Source: Bugula neritina | Taxonomy: Eukaryota > Bryozoa > Gymnolaemata > Cheilostomatida > Bugulidae | Direction of reading: 5' to 3' | Length of the DNA stretch: 64,000 nt | Assembly: GCA_964035545.1 (NCBI GenBank) | Contig: OZ037765.1 | Span: forward strand, 23,934,004 to 23,998,003 | Shown: positions 13,001 to 28,000 of the stretch, in pieces | Layout: each line of letters starts with the position of its first letter | Position numbering within the stretch: the first letter of the stretch is position 1 | Program-made: the position numbers and the translations under genes | The notes under the pieces: model-generated | Told to the model about the DNA's origin: nothing | The model's database searches: none | The model's input: the letters and a program-made list of their open reading frames with translations, nothing else

Positions 13001-16000
13001 TGAAAAATTAACTAACTTAATAACCTAACTTGATAACTTGATTAACTATCTTTACAAAAAATGAATGAACAAAACAAACCACTGACATGAGGCAACAAGG
13101 TTTTGTAATTTACTTTAAAACTTAAAATACTTCAACATATTCTCTATATTTAGATACAATAAATTGGTATATTATAAATGAGCTTACCTTCACAGTAGTA
13201 TCCAGCTGTACAGTTCAAGCAATCGTCAAACTCATTATTACCTTCTGTAGCCGAGAATGTACCCTCGGGACAAGCGTATGGTACACCAGTACCGGTTGGG
13301 CAGTAATGTCCACTAGGACATATATACTGGTCTGGTACAGTGCTTGTGTGGTTGCAGTAATAGCCCTCGTGACACGAACCTTTTCAAATTAAATAAAATT
13401 ATTGTTTACAATTGAATATAGCTTAAAATACACAGCATAGGCTGAAAACAAACTTAACTTTGATAAAAATGATGTATCAAATCATAAACAAACGCAAAAT
13501 ATAAATTACAATATAACACTATATTGCTATATGAATCATAATGCACATTTATATATTATCAAGAGAACTATTATGCAGTTTTATGTATTGTAATGTAAGC
13601 AGCAATGTAGCTTTATATAGCATAAATAATATGAATCATAATAATAATATAACTTCATAAAGTATATTGCAAACCATAATATAACTTATACCTGTGTATA
13701 GAGGAAGACCTGGACTGTGACAGTATTTACCACCTGGACATGGTAATGGTGCCTCAGAGCCTTGGGGACAGTAGTAGCCCTTAGGACACAACCCACCAGT
13801 CGTCATTTCAAAGGCTGGGCATACACAGTCCCAAGTAGGCGTGCAGGTGTCATTGCTATACAGACTTCTGAAATTATATTATATTATATTGTATTATATT
13901 ACATTGCGTTATATTATATATGTATATAATGCTTAATGCTTATTTGCAATGTACAAGCTATTAACCACATGGAAAACGAATAATGCCTAAAATATGCAAT
14001 ATAAAAAAAGATTATATTCTATACACTTTAGAAGCATGGGAATGTAATGCAGAAATTGCTTTATAAATATAAATATTCTAATACAGTAGTACAATGACAG
14101 AGCTATTACTGCAGTGAAAGTCAATGAAGTTTATGCTTATTAATAAAATTTGAATCAAGTGAATCAATACAGACCTATAAAATAATCTATCAACAAAGTA
14201 TACGACACAATGTAATACAATTCAATAATTAAAAATCTCCAGATAACTCACTGACTAGTTCCACTTATATTAGTTAGAGATCCATGGTCATATGGGCGCT
14301 GTTGGAAGCTACCCCCAGCACAGAAAAATCCTTCATCACAGAGGCCATCTGGAACCTACACATACATACCATCACATAGGTACACAAAACATATTGTAAG
14401 TTAAGTTTAACAAAACAGACACATGTTAATAAAATGAGAAATAGATGAAAACCATACCGTGTTTCCTTGACCATGACAGAAGTAGCCCGGAGAGCATTGA
14501 ATGCAATCATCCAGTTGATATGCAGCTGTCTGGTTATTAAATGTTCCCTTAGGACAAGGATACTCGGTATCGAACCTGGTGTTTAGTGGACAATAGTGAC
14601 CAGTTGGACACTCAGCTGGGATAACTGTCTCATTCACACAATAATAACCTGCAACGGCAGTTTCTGACTTAATGCTATATGCAAAACTTACAAAATAGAT
14701 TTTCTCATTATGTACATGTCTAGAGAAGACATTTATGATTTTACTTTGCTATGCACTTCAGTTATTATTCCTAAACACTTTCGTGTTACTTTATTTTATT
14801 ACGTTATCATAATGTTTATATAAAAATAAACATTAATTCAATGTATAGCCAATATTCTGGTGACAAACAATGAAATATATTATTGGTATCAACAGCATTT
14901 CAATGAAACAACTATGTCACGAAAAATCCTGATGCTCCTAAGAATGTTCTGTGATAACTCATTAGTAATGTAATAGAGAATTAGAGGATATCAGGTGTAA
15001 ACAGTACAGAATAGTTATTGCAGCTGTAGGAATACCTTCTGGGCAGTCTAGACAGGAGTCCATCTGCGCGCTGGGGGTGTAGTATCCCGCCAAGCAAGGG
15101 ACTGGCCAGGTAGTGCCTGCAGGGCACTCTGAACCAGGTGTACAGATTCCTCCTTCACCTGTGTGACTTACATTCTCATTGGGTTGAGAGACGTTGCTTC
15201 CCTAAAGTACATAGCATGGTTTAGTAGTCAAGTATACAAAGCACACCATCAAAATACAGACAACAGAAATTGTATCTCAATGTAGATACATCTACTCAAA
15301 ACTTACTTTCAAATAAATATAATTGTCTAACTTTTGTAAAATACTGAACTATCTTTCAAAATAAAATGATATTCTCTTTTGCCAATGAAATAAAACCATT
15401 TTGTAAAAATAAATATGTGTATACCATAAAATTATATAGTAATACATTCACATTCAGCCATGTAAGCTAATCCCACGACCAACTTAAAAGCATTAAAACT
15501 GTGACAAAATAAATATTTGATGCAAATTTCTAAAATGTCCCATTTTAGTTAGACTGGTGAAGAAGTTTGCCTACCTGCGTTTTACTGTAACTTACCTGCA
15601 CACAAAAGAAACCTGGACTACATAATCCTGCAGGAGCAGACAACCCATCAGCATCACAGTAAGTCCCGCCTGTACAAGGTGAGCACTGTGTTTCATTGTT
15701 TAGACCTTCTCTGTCTCCAAATGTTCCTGCAATTTCAGAAGGTATTAGTTTGATACTATGACCTGATTTAAGCTGAAAGTAATATGCCTACTTAGCAGTG
15801 TAACTTATCTACTATACTACCAGCCCCACTCTTGAGAGGAAAGTCTAAGAAGACTACTAAAAGCTTGTTGTACAGAAGTTTATTTGCAAATTAGTAAAGT
15901 TTTCATAGTAGGTTATCCATTAAAATGTATTTACCATAACGTGTAAGCTGCAACTATTACTATATGTTACACAATTATAATAATTATTATATTTTAAATA

Positions 16001-19000
16001 TAGCATAAATTACAAAGCCTTAAAAACAAAGTTCTAAGAACTCACCAACAGGACAAGCTGTGATAGCCAATCCAGTAGAAGGAGGGCAATAATAGCCTTG
16101 AGGGCACGGGTCCGCCATGACCCCATCTGTGCATCTATAGCCCTGTGGGCAGTCATAGCATATGCTAGCCCCAGTATGATTCATGTATGTAGTATCAGGA
16201 CAGGGAATAGGCTGGGCACTGGCGGCTGGACAGTAGTAACCAATAGGACAGATGTCCCCTGTCAGTCCATCTACAGTTAGGTAATAAAAACTCATTTTAA
16301 TTCATTAAAACCCAAATTCGGGGCACCTTCTTCAAATTCTTCTAAGAAAGCATCAGATTCTCTGTAAACTAATGCAAGGATTGCAATAATTTTTTTGCAG
16401 CATTTAAACCTGTTTCATAACATTTGCATTTTATAGCAAAGCATTTCAGAATTTAGGTGAGACAGCCCACATGTAATTGCCACAAGAAACACATCATTAA
16501 AATAACTGTGATACCTGTAGGGTTGGGAACTGATGCATTGCTAGTACAGTAGTAGCCTTCTAAACATGCGCCAGTAATGTTGGTACTTCCCGTGTCGGAG
16601 CAATAGTACCCAGGATCACAGGCTATACATTCATCTAGCTTCTTTTTACCTACAAACAGGCAGATTAAAGTTACCATATATATATGAGGGGCAACAGGTA
16701 GTAAAGCTTTTCTATTTATTCAAAGCAACAAAATCAGCAAATCATTCGGTCAGATGTATTTTTACAGCTTAAACTTCAACATGTTGAAAATTATTGAAAA
16801 AAAAATTAATCTTAGCAGAATCATTTAAGAAATTAGGGAAGCTAGTACAAAATTGTGTAAAAGATGAAAAGTGAGCCAGTATAAATGTTAACAAGAAATG
16901 TAGGCAGAGATGCTATATACAATGCAATAGAAAATACAATAATATGAAACATATTACCAAGGTGAAAGAGTCAAACAGCATAAGAAAAAAGCATTAAAAC
17001 AGAGAAAATATGAGAAAATGTATTTTACCTGGTACAGCTGTTTATAAATGAAAAGCAAAAATTTAGGAACATGGCAGATTACCACAATGACCTGCACATT
17101 ATTTCCCATATTAATTAGTTCTTTGCAAACTACACACATGTTACAGCAAATGCTTTATATGCATTAATAACTAAAAAATATGTTTCAGCAATCCTAGTTT
17201 GACTAATAAAAGCACTACAACTATAGTATCACACATGCATTATTATTTCAACTCATCAAAAAGCTAGTTTAATTCTTGTACATTGCACAAACATTTATTG
17301 TTCAATTTAGTATTTTAATGTTTTTAATTTGTTGTGTTCAAGCAGTTAAACAATAATATGTCAATACACTCAACTAGACTAAAATGACTAGTAACGCAGA
17401 CACATGTAAGTGTAGTCAGCACAGCAAACCTATTAGGATACAGAGTTGATGTATTCTTACCGTCAACAGGTAGATATGTACCGGCAGGACAACCGATCGG
17501 AGACGTAACACCTTGCGGGCAGTAGAATCCATTCGGGCAAAGATATCCCTCAGTCTCATTGAAAGGGTTGGATCTGAAACAACCAGAATTTCAACATCTT
17601 TAAGTAGGCAAACGAATTCAGCAACATTCATGCTTATTGGAAACTATTACTATGTATATATCAATATCTGCAACCAGCATATTGTTAAATATATTGTAAT
17701 AATACATTCTATAGTATATGAAAGAGAAAAATGTCTAAAAAGATAATATTGAGGAATAATGTAACCTTACAAAATACATATGTCTTATAGGGCATTTTTC
17801 TGAAGTCCTTATTTGTTCAGTATAACTATTTAATCAATTTTAAGCTTCCAAATAAAGTATATAGGAAAGTGTTTATTGACAGAATAAATTTCACTAGTTT
17901 TATGATAGAACAAAAAATTTCCTATTTCAAAAACCTCAAATTTGCGGTAGCTGTATGACCAGAAAAGATGTCTAGAGTCTAGACCAAGCTCCTGTATTAA
18001 AAGCCGTCACATGTAGTAATACTAATATATACTACTGTGTTTACCTGCTGGAGCCCAGCTCACAGTAATGGCCAGCTACACAGGCAGCAGTTGGCTGAGT
18101 AAGTCCGGGACTGTCGCAGTACATCCCGGCATCACACAGGGTACACTCGGCCTCTTTGACCAAATCAGTTCTGTTACTGTATGTACCGATAGGGCAGTTT
18201 GTGCCTAAAATCCAGCAAAGAGAAATGGTTAGCATCCACTATTATATGTTAAGCTGATACCTCACTAATGCCAGACAGAAAATAAACTCTGCATAGTTAT
18301 AAAATATTTATTGTTTATAGTAGACTGAGATTTTGAGTCGCATGCAGATATGAAAGTCTGAAGAATATCAAATATGAAACAATAAGTACACAGTAAGAAG
18401 TCTGAGCAAAATAATCTATATTCTATACTAAAAGGTCTAATGTTAAATTTTCAAGTCTCTATCCCTGTGAGAACCCCTGATTTTAAAAGTTTTAAAGCTG
18501 GCTAAGATCTCCGTCTGTCACCAATACCGGGATTCAAACCCACAACCTAGCTCTTACTAGAGCAGTGCTTTAACCTCTAGGTCACAACTGTTTTTTAGGT
18601 TTAATAACTCAGCTTAAAATGCTCATTATTCAACTTTATCTTTAATAACTTGACTTTATCTCACTTGTAATATGTACAGTTACCAATATTTTATTTTCAC
18701 CTGAGGTTTTTATAAATAATATGCCATGAAAGCAGTACAGTAATTTAAAACTTTTACCTGCAAAGGAACCATTTACACAATATTTCCCAGCATCGCATGG
18801 CCTTCCAGTTACATAGTCATCAGGGGTGGGTGTAGACGCCCCCAGTACACAGATGTAACCAGCATAACAGAGACCAGTGGGCTCTGTAAGACCAGTCTCT
18901 GCACAGTATGATCCAGCAGTGCAGTCAGTGCATTCACCTACAGACAAGGCAACATGTTATATCACCAGTCAACACTAATCTGTACACAAACAAAATATCT

Positions 19001-22000
19001 AAACTATCCAGCAGAATGTTTCAACCGTAAAACAAAATGGTTCCAAGCCTCTCATTTGCATGTGCAAGTAATACTTGTATAGCAACACTCACTGGCATCA
19101 GCTAGCATAGTAGAGTTGCTGAATGTGCCAGCAGGACACGGGTTTTGTGTAGCATACTCAGTGTTGGAAGGACAGTAGTATCCTGGCGGGCATTCAACTG
19201 GGACAATAACTCCAGTGATGTTAGACAGCTCATAATGGTCACAATAGGTTCCAGGTGGGCAGTTATCACAAGATGCCATTCCGTCATTAGGAGCATAAGT
19301 ACCTAAAATAAATATCAACAACAAAATTTTTTGCCAAATATAAATGAAACAGCAATAATTACTTTGTACAACACATGTGTTATATTTGCAGGTAATGTCT
19401 ATTTTATGTATAGTATGAAAAAGCTTTTAAACATTGAGCTGCAGAGCTGAACGTTTGGCATGGTGTGCTACAAGCTACATGTAAATCTAGCAATAAAATA
19501 AATACCTCTTTCACAAATAGTTGGTTCATCAGATCCTTCAGGGCAGTAGAATCCTTTAGGACACTGATAATTCAAGGGGGAGAGAGTAGCTTGACCCCCT
19601 GGACAGTAGTAACCTTGAGAGCAAGGTCCTGAGACTGCTGTTAGCCCAGGACTTACACATGCATAACCTAGAAAGTGTAAAAATAAACAGCTAGTATTAA
19701 AATGAACAAAAACAAGTTGAGTAAAACATAAAATTTGTATTTTAGCTGTGTTCCACACAACCAAGCAGATGCTCTCATCACGATTGATAACTCTTTCTCA
19801 AAATCTTACCAAACAGCTTACTGATTAGTGTATATCAACAGAGATGGCAGGTAGTAACAGGATACTGAACACTCACCAGCTGTGCAGTTGGTACAATCAG
19901 ACTCCATCATGTTCATTGACTCATTAGAGAAAGTACCAGCAGGGCAGGGTGTGGGGGTATCGGAGCCCTGGGGACAATACCTGCCTGGTGGGCACACAGT
20001 CTCAGCTGGGTTAGGTTGGGTGTCACCTCCGGGACAATAATATCCTGCATCACAATCACCTGCAACAAACATACAGCAGGGTAGAATGCCGAACCATGAG
20101 TACTTTGTATTATTTAGCTGAAAACCAGAGTAACATGTAGCATGCTATTGAACAATTTAGACATAGAAAATAATACCAACAAAAATTATAAATACCAGCT
20201 TGTTTGACAACAAACAGTAATACAAATACATGCATATTTTACGAAAGACAACAATGTTATCGTAATAATTCTACTAAATCTAAAACTGATGCGAGTTTTT
20301 TAATAATTATTTCACTCAACAAATTTATATATTCCAATGAAATCGTGAGAACTTGTAAACATGACTCATGGCAACTTACCGGTTGGAGAGCTCATTTCAG
20401 CATCAGCACAGTACTGTCCAGGAGTGCACAGAGTTGGAGCTGAGGAGCCGAGAGGGCAGTAGAAGCCGGGTTGACATCTTCCGCCTGTCATGTTGAGTTC
20501 CAGACATGAGCAGATGTCTATACTGCTGTAGTTACCTGAAATAAACATGGTAATGGTAATAGTGCTCCGGTCAGTGTATAATATAAGACATAGGCATGTA
20601 GCTACAGGGTAGTGACTCCTACAAGTGTATGCTCTACTACACATGGAAATGTTTCCAAAGTTGTGTTTTCATAACAATAAATCCTAATGTAGTAGACATA
20701 GAAATAGAATATGCAAAACATGAACTTGGCAATACTTAATTCAGATGACAATTTACAAAATTAGTTAGCTTTTCTGATTGAATTTTAGCTGCAGTTAGTA
20801 TGTATATAACTGAGTAGTATTTTAGTTATTGTCAATTATTGCATTGTGTATGATTACATGTAAGCTCACAGTAGTGTTACTACTGGTGCTCTACGTACCT
20901 AGCACAATGGGAGTGGCTTCAAACGCACCACCAGTACAGAACCACCCAGCATCACAGTATGCAGTGGGCTCACTGTTTCCTTCACCTGCGCAGTAAAAGC
21001 TCGGAGGGCACATCACGCAGGCACTTGAATTGCCAGCCTGTTTAATAAATATGAAACTTAATGTTATAATAAAACACGCGCACAGAATGAGATGATGACT
21101 ATCACAACGTTACAAACACTTGCTATAGTTGAGTACTCACTTCCGTCATGTTGTTGTAAGTACCAGGTGGACAAGGATACTGAGTAGCGTATTCAGTGCC
21201 GATAGGGCAGTAGTAGCCTGTGGGACAAGGGTAGTCTGTTGGGGTGGTTGTATTACCCACACAGTAAAATCCAGCAGGGCAAGGATCAAAGTTATATCGT
21301 CCTAATAACAAAAATCAAAGCGATAATAACATGTGTATATCAACTATACTTAAACATTGACATATAAATACCAGAGATGTAGTTACAAACCTGATGCAGC
21401 AGTGTAAGAGCCTGCTGGAGTAGGGATAGGAGAGGCAGAACCCCGAGGACAATAGCTGCCAGCTGGGCAAGTGTCACCAACACCTTTGCTTCCGGAACCA
21501 GCCAGGGGAGTATCTGTATCCACCCCGTACTCGCAGTAGTAAGTTCTTTGGCACTCGGTGTCTGGTTCAGACAAACCAGCAGACGTACACGCGTAGCCAC
21601 CTGAAACACAAATGAATCATTATGACAAAAGTACAGATTCTCTAACTTTGATTGCTTTCAGTTTTCACAGACAGAACTCAGCAAACTATTTTGCCACTAG
21701 CAAAGATCAAAAACCAAAAAGAAAATGTGAATCTTGAAGAACTCAAAGCTTTTTTCTAATTCTAAAAAATGACACATTTTATATCAGCAACATTCTGGCA
21801 TTAAATAAGAAACAACTAGATTGTAATAAAGACAAACGTACCTGAACACTGGGAACACTCTGATTCCATGGATAGTCCAGTTACGTTGGCATATGTGCCA
21901 GTCGGACACTTGATGAGATCATCACCTGTACCTTCAGGACAATAGTGCCCCAGCATACACGGGATAGCTTTGTCTCTGTCAGTACAATAGTAGCCAGCAG

Positions 22001-25000
22001 GACAAATGTCACACAAGTCAGCACCTAAATGGAATAGAAAAACCACATAGAATAAGCCATGGAAATACCCCAAGATGAAGTTGTGGTATAAAGCACTAAA
22101 CCATTGAAACATCACTAAGTTTTGTTTTGTTTGTTTTATTTCATTTTCATTAAAAAAAGTTTAAAAAGAAGTAGAAAAAGGGGTGTCACCCCAAAAGGGA
22201 GGCAATAGCAAAGCTAGTTTTGTCTTATAGATACATAAATTTGTATATAAAATGACAGCAGCATTAGTAGCTTTTAATAAAAACTGTTCAGTAGAGAAAT
22301 TTTATTATTTTGCAAAGTACGCTGAAACACACTGCTATACGAATATTCATATTGCAACTATAAGTAACAGAGTACGAGAGAATACCTGTATAATTAGTGT
22401 ACGTCCCGTTGACACAAGGTAGCTGGTGATCAGAACCTGTAGGGCAGTAATATCCGGCAGCGCATATGTCTCCCATTACACCATCAACTGGAGCTGATGT
22501 AGACGCCCCGCTGAGACAGTAATAACCAGCTAAGCAGTCTCCTGTGGTGTTAGTCATTCCGGAATCTTCACAATATTTTCCTACATGGAACATCACAATT
22601 TCACTGATAGTATTTTTAGCTGATAGCTAGATCATATCACGCAAAGAGTTATGAAACATATATCAGGTGATACACATAAATAAAATGTGTACTAGCAAGC
22701 TTATGATGCTCACTACACCATGTATAATTTATTATAAAGAGTATATAAATAAAATTTACTGCGGAGTATTAAAATACAGTTAGTCTAGCACAAAATGGTG
22801 AAAAGTAACATTTCAGCATAAAATAGAGAGGAAATATTTGAGTATTACAGATCAGCATAACTTTGTATATCAGCACAGCCTACATGAGTGTGTAGCAGCA
22901 TAGCCTACATGAGTGTGTAGCAGCATAGCCTACATGAGTGTGTAGCAGCATAGTCTACATGAGTGTGTAGCAGCATAGTCTACAGGGGTGTAATATGACG
23001 CACTGCTGTTAAACTAAGGTAGTCTAGAGTTATAGAGTTTTTAATTTTTTATTCTTATAGCAATACATATAAACTTAGAAGAAGATCTTTTTGGCTAAGA
23101 CCTTTTTTTACAAACACTTACCTCTCCCAAATTATTTAACAAGCATGGCAATCACATTATATCGTTATGATTAATGCTTTAATATGTTGAAAATATTGAA
23201 CCTGGTTTAAATATTGTGTCTTGCATTGCAGTGTTTATTTGCGAAAAGGCTAGTTAGTATTTTCAGCTAAAAAAAGTAAAAAAGTTGAAAAAATGCCTCA
23301 CCAGGACTGCAGGGGGTGCAGTCATCTACACTGCCAATTCCGGTGCTGGCAAGATAAGTGCCAGGAGGGCACGGAACTGGAGTATGTGTTCCGTTAGGAC
23401 AGTAATGTCCAGCAGTACAGGTATTTCCATAGTCCTTACCAACAGGCTCTGGTTCTTCACTACCACCAGTACAGTAGTAACCTGCATCATTCACCAACAG
23501 CGTTATCACCACAATTAGAAACAGGTGAGATGTTCTCACTAAAAGGAACTGTTTAGGCTAAATGTTTATTGTAATGCTATTCGGATTAATTTTGATTTTG
23601 TTGTGTTTCTTCGCCTGCCTTATATCTAAATCTTATTTAACGTTTTGTATTTTTGTTATTTACCTGCTCTGTATTTACATCTTAAGGAAATAATTACCTG
23701 CATAGCAAACTCCAGATGAAGAGCTCATGCCAAGCTGAGAGCAGTAATAGCCCGGTGTGCAGGGTTCGCACTCACTGCTATTGGTTAGTCCAGTTATGTT
23801 ATTGAAAGTGCCACGTGGACATTTGACCCCGGCACTACTTCCAGTAGGACAGTATTGGCCAAGAGGGCAGATATCCCCGGTCACGCCATCAACTGGTGTG
23901 GCAGACTCAGCAGCCAGAGAACAGTAGTATCCTTCTGCACATTCACCTGTAACCTCAGTGTTACCTGAGCCCAGACAGTAGTATGATGGAGTACAAGGGG
24001 TGCACTGTGTGATATTGGACAGACCAGTTGTGTTGCTGAATGTTCCGGCAGGACAAAGATATTGTAACGCAGCCTCAGTTCCAAGTGGACAGTACGACCC
24101 AGCTGGGCAGGGCTCAGGTATATCCACCCCTCTATAGCTACGGTATCTACCACTGAAGTTGCCTGTTAGAGTCAAGTTCTCACTGTCTAAATCTTCATAA
24201 TCACCTAACAAGTAAATATTGAGTATCACTAGATGAGGTGCCCTCTTTGTTTATAAGACATATAAATACAGAGACTGCATCAAAACTGCAACTAATTGCA
24301 TTAACTGTTCAGAAGGAAGCTTACCAATAGCCTGGCAGTAGAACGAGATAGGACACAGGTCACAGTAATCTCTCTTCCACTGTGACTGATAGTATCCGGA
24401 TGGACAGCCAGTCTCATTGTGTGAGCCTTTTGGACAGAAGTGGCCCGGTGAACAGGTCAAATGACTGGGTCTAGGTGTGTCTATGCCTATATATGCAGTA
24501 GAAGTTTTAACAAAGTAGGTGCAAACCTTCATTAAAACTAAATAATCATATAAGTAGAATGTGTCACATTAGTGTCATGTAGCTGTTATATACAATATTT
24601 TTTAATAGCAGAGGAATACAGCGGAACACAGGCTGACCTGAAGGACAGAAGTAGCCGGCATCACAGTCACCATCTGGCACTGAGTTGCCATAACCTGAAC
24701 AATATTGACCAGGTGTACACGGCAAACAGTCTGTGATATTCTCACTTCTGGTCGTGTCTGCAAAATACGAAGAGCTTGTAGAGCTACACACCTACACCAA
24801 ACACTTTGCGTCTATAGATACAAGAATTGAATAAAATTATAGAGTTATAAAAACATATATCAAGAATATAGAAACATACTAATAAAGGTTCCAGGTGGAC
24901 ACTGCACCTCTATTGAGGTGCCTTCGGGGCAGTAATGCCCAGTTCGACACTCAGTAGGATTTGGAGTGTTGTCTCCCCCGCTACAGTAGTAGCCAGCTGA

Positions 25001-28000
25001 GCAAGTGCCTGTTGGCAGAGATAGGCCTTCAGTTTCACAGTACATGCCAGCATCACATGCTGTGGGCTGAGCCGAACCCTGAAATAGCAACACAAAGTCC
25101 TGTTAACAGAGCATTCTATAAACCAAATAATTTGACAAGGAAGCTGATCTTTAAACAAAATCCTAAATCGTTTATTTGTATCTGTATTTGTTGTTGCCAC
25201 AAAAGCATTGAGAAAAGCTACAAAAATAGTAGGAATGTGTTTACACCAGAAACAAATGTCTACTACTGCTGTATTTAAAATAGTGCTTGCAGACTTGCCA
25301 TAATGCAATCTAAAAGGGTATCAGCTTTTTTTTATGATTCAACGAGTTGTAGAATTGTATAGTTTCTGTATAATGAGAAGGAAGTAGTAATAACTTTCTG
25401 TTCTAGCTTACAGTGATGTTGCTAAATAACATGAGAGAAAAATAAGCTTGCAGAGCCATACACCTATTTTGGAGTTGAAAACTAATTTGTTTATCAAAAT
25501 TGAGTAGCTTTTGTGATATTTACTATTTAACCACTTGATTGTGAGACTGGATTAAATTGGAGACTGTAAGCAATTAATAACACATAACTGAAGTATAAAT
25601 GAGCTGTTGAAAATCAGTCTAAGTTAGTTAGTAGAAACAAGAAGTGAGTAGCAGCAGAAGATTCACCTGGGGGCAGTATGAGCCAATAGGACAAATATCC
25701 CCTGTGAAGTTCTGTGAGTAAATGGGACATAGAGCATTGTCATCAGTAGCGTTCCCGTAATAAACTGGCTTACTAGAGTAGGAACCTCTGCTACAGTAAT
25801 AGCCAGCCTCACACTCACCATCCGGCACTTCAGTAGCGGCTGAGCCACAAAACTGTCCAGCTACCGAGAGGAAACATCAACATAAGCTACATGCAAGAAA
25901 GCAATAAAGCAAGTTTACATAAAAATAAGTTAAAGTTGCAAAAAAAATTAATAAATTGTGAGAAGTTCTTACGTGGACAAGGCAAGCATGAGAACATGTC
26001 TTGAGATGTAGTCTGGTTGTTGTAGGTTCCGGCAGGACAACTATGTTCATAGGCTGTAGTTGTGTTCTCTAAACAGTAAGCACCCTTGGGACAGGGTGTA
26101 TCTATGTACGTAGTTGAGTTAGCTAAACAGTAGTATCCTGCTGGACATGGTTTACACAGGCTAAGATGTGTTACGTCAGAGAAGGAGCCTGCCTCACATC
26201 CTATTGGGTTAGCACTACCTTGAGGGCAGTAGCTGCCAATTGGACAGTATGCTACAATATAATGGAATAGTAGGAATCTGGACATACTGTGAATATGAAT
26301 ATAACATGTAGGCCAAGGGCTGCTCAGCGTTAACAGGCGTAGTTAAGAGTATGTCTTGATATATATTCAAATTTGTGCTTGATATGCATAAAACAACAAA
26401 ATGAAAAATTAGGTAGCTCGCTGTATAAACTTTAAAAGAAACTAAATATATATAAATATAATTTTATCACAAAATGTAATCTCCTTCATAGTGTGCTTGA
26501 TTCTTATTTCTATATTTGCTTTGTTATATAATAGATGTATGCCTTCTGTCTCATTAAAACAAAAAAAGACTTGAAAACATCAATTTGAATTTTAGAAGCG
26601 TCTATAACTAAATTGTTTGCTTCAAAACTATTTGCAATTAACTTTACATACAAAGACAATGACATAAAATTAAACAAAATAAAAATAAATTTTTGATGCA
26701 AACATACAGCCATCTCCGGTGTTGTTATCACTAGGAGCCGGAGTGTTGACACCTTCCCTACAGTAGTAGCCTGCATAACACTCGGGTCCGACCGAATCCA
26801 TACCCGGCTGGTCACAGTAATGCCCGCCATCGCATTGAGTGCATTCTGAGGAATCAGATAGTCCCAGGCCAGGTCCATATGTACCCTGGTGAAACAAACA
26901 CACATCATATAACACCCGTTGGTGATACAAATTAATATGAGCTTGCTTGTAGGCAAAAAAAATAAAAATGCGCTCGCTAACTATGAGTAGGACACTCACT
27001 TGTGGACAGAGTGTGCTATTATATCCGGTACTGCGAGAGCAAACCTTCCCAGGTAGGCAATCTAGTGGCCATACAGAACTGTCCACACAATAGAACCCAG
27101 GAGGACATGCTTCACAGAGGGCAGCTTGTGTGGTGTTTATGTACATACCTAGAGCACACAGGGTACACACTGTAACTTTTAACAACTCATTTATAATGTA
27201 TTTCAATATTTCATTTATGTGATAATGCAGTACGATAATTTGGGTGTTGTTAGTATAGCATATACTAAGTGAGGCATACAACACATGCATTGTTGTAAGA
27301 TGAAATATTTACCATCAGGGCAGGGTATAGGTGCCGGACTTTGTACTGGACAGTAGCTACCGGATGGACATTCATTTCCTGTGACATCATCAAGAGGCGA
27401 GTCAGCAGTAGCATTAACTGTGCAGTAGAACCCAGCACTACAGTCTCCCGTCCAGTTAGTAAGACCCTGAGTAGCACAGTATCTACCTCCTGGACAATCT
27501 AGGCAGTCACTTACACTCTCTTTGCCTATTAAATATCACATCTTACCTTTAGGTTTCATATATAATACACAAATTTAGTATGTTCATCTATAAATCTATT
27601 TAAAGAGAATTTTTAATTTTACTACAATAGAACCATATCAGGAAATGGCGGAGAAAAGTGAGAAGAAGAACCGTACCATACGTGATAATTGAAAGTCTAA
27701 CCTGTATCTGGATTATAACTCCCTGCATGGCAAGGTATTGGAGTAGCTGTTTTCTGTGGACAGTAATTGCCAGCGGGACACAAATCCCCGTATGATTTAC
27801 CAACAGGGTTTCCCTCTATGGCTCCGAGGGCACAGTAATGTCCTTGCCAACACTCACCAGATGGAGCTGTCAGACCTACACATAAAACGATGAATCATGA
27901 AGTAAAAAACACTAATTTTAAAAATATATTTTATAACTTATTAATATGGAAAGAATTTCATATAATTCATAATTTAAACTTCATATCATATTTGCCATAA

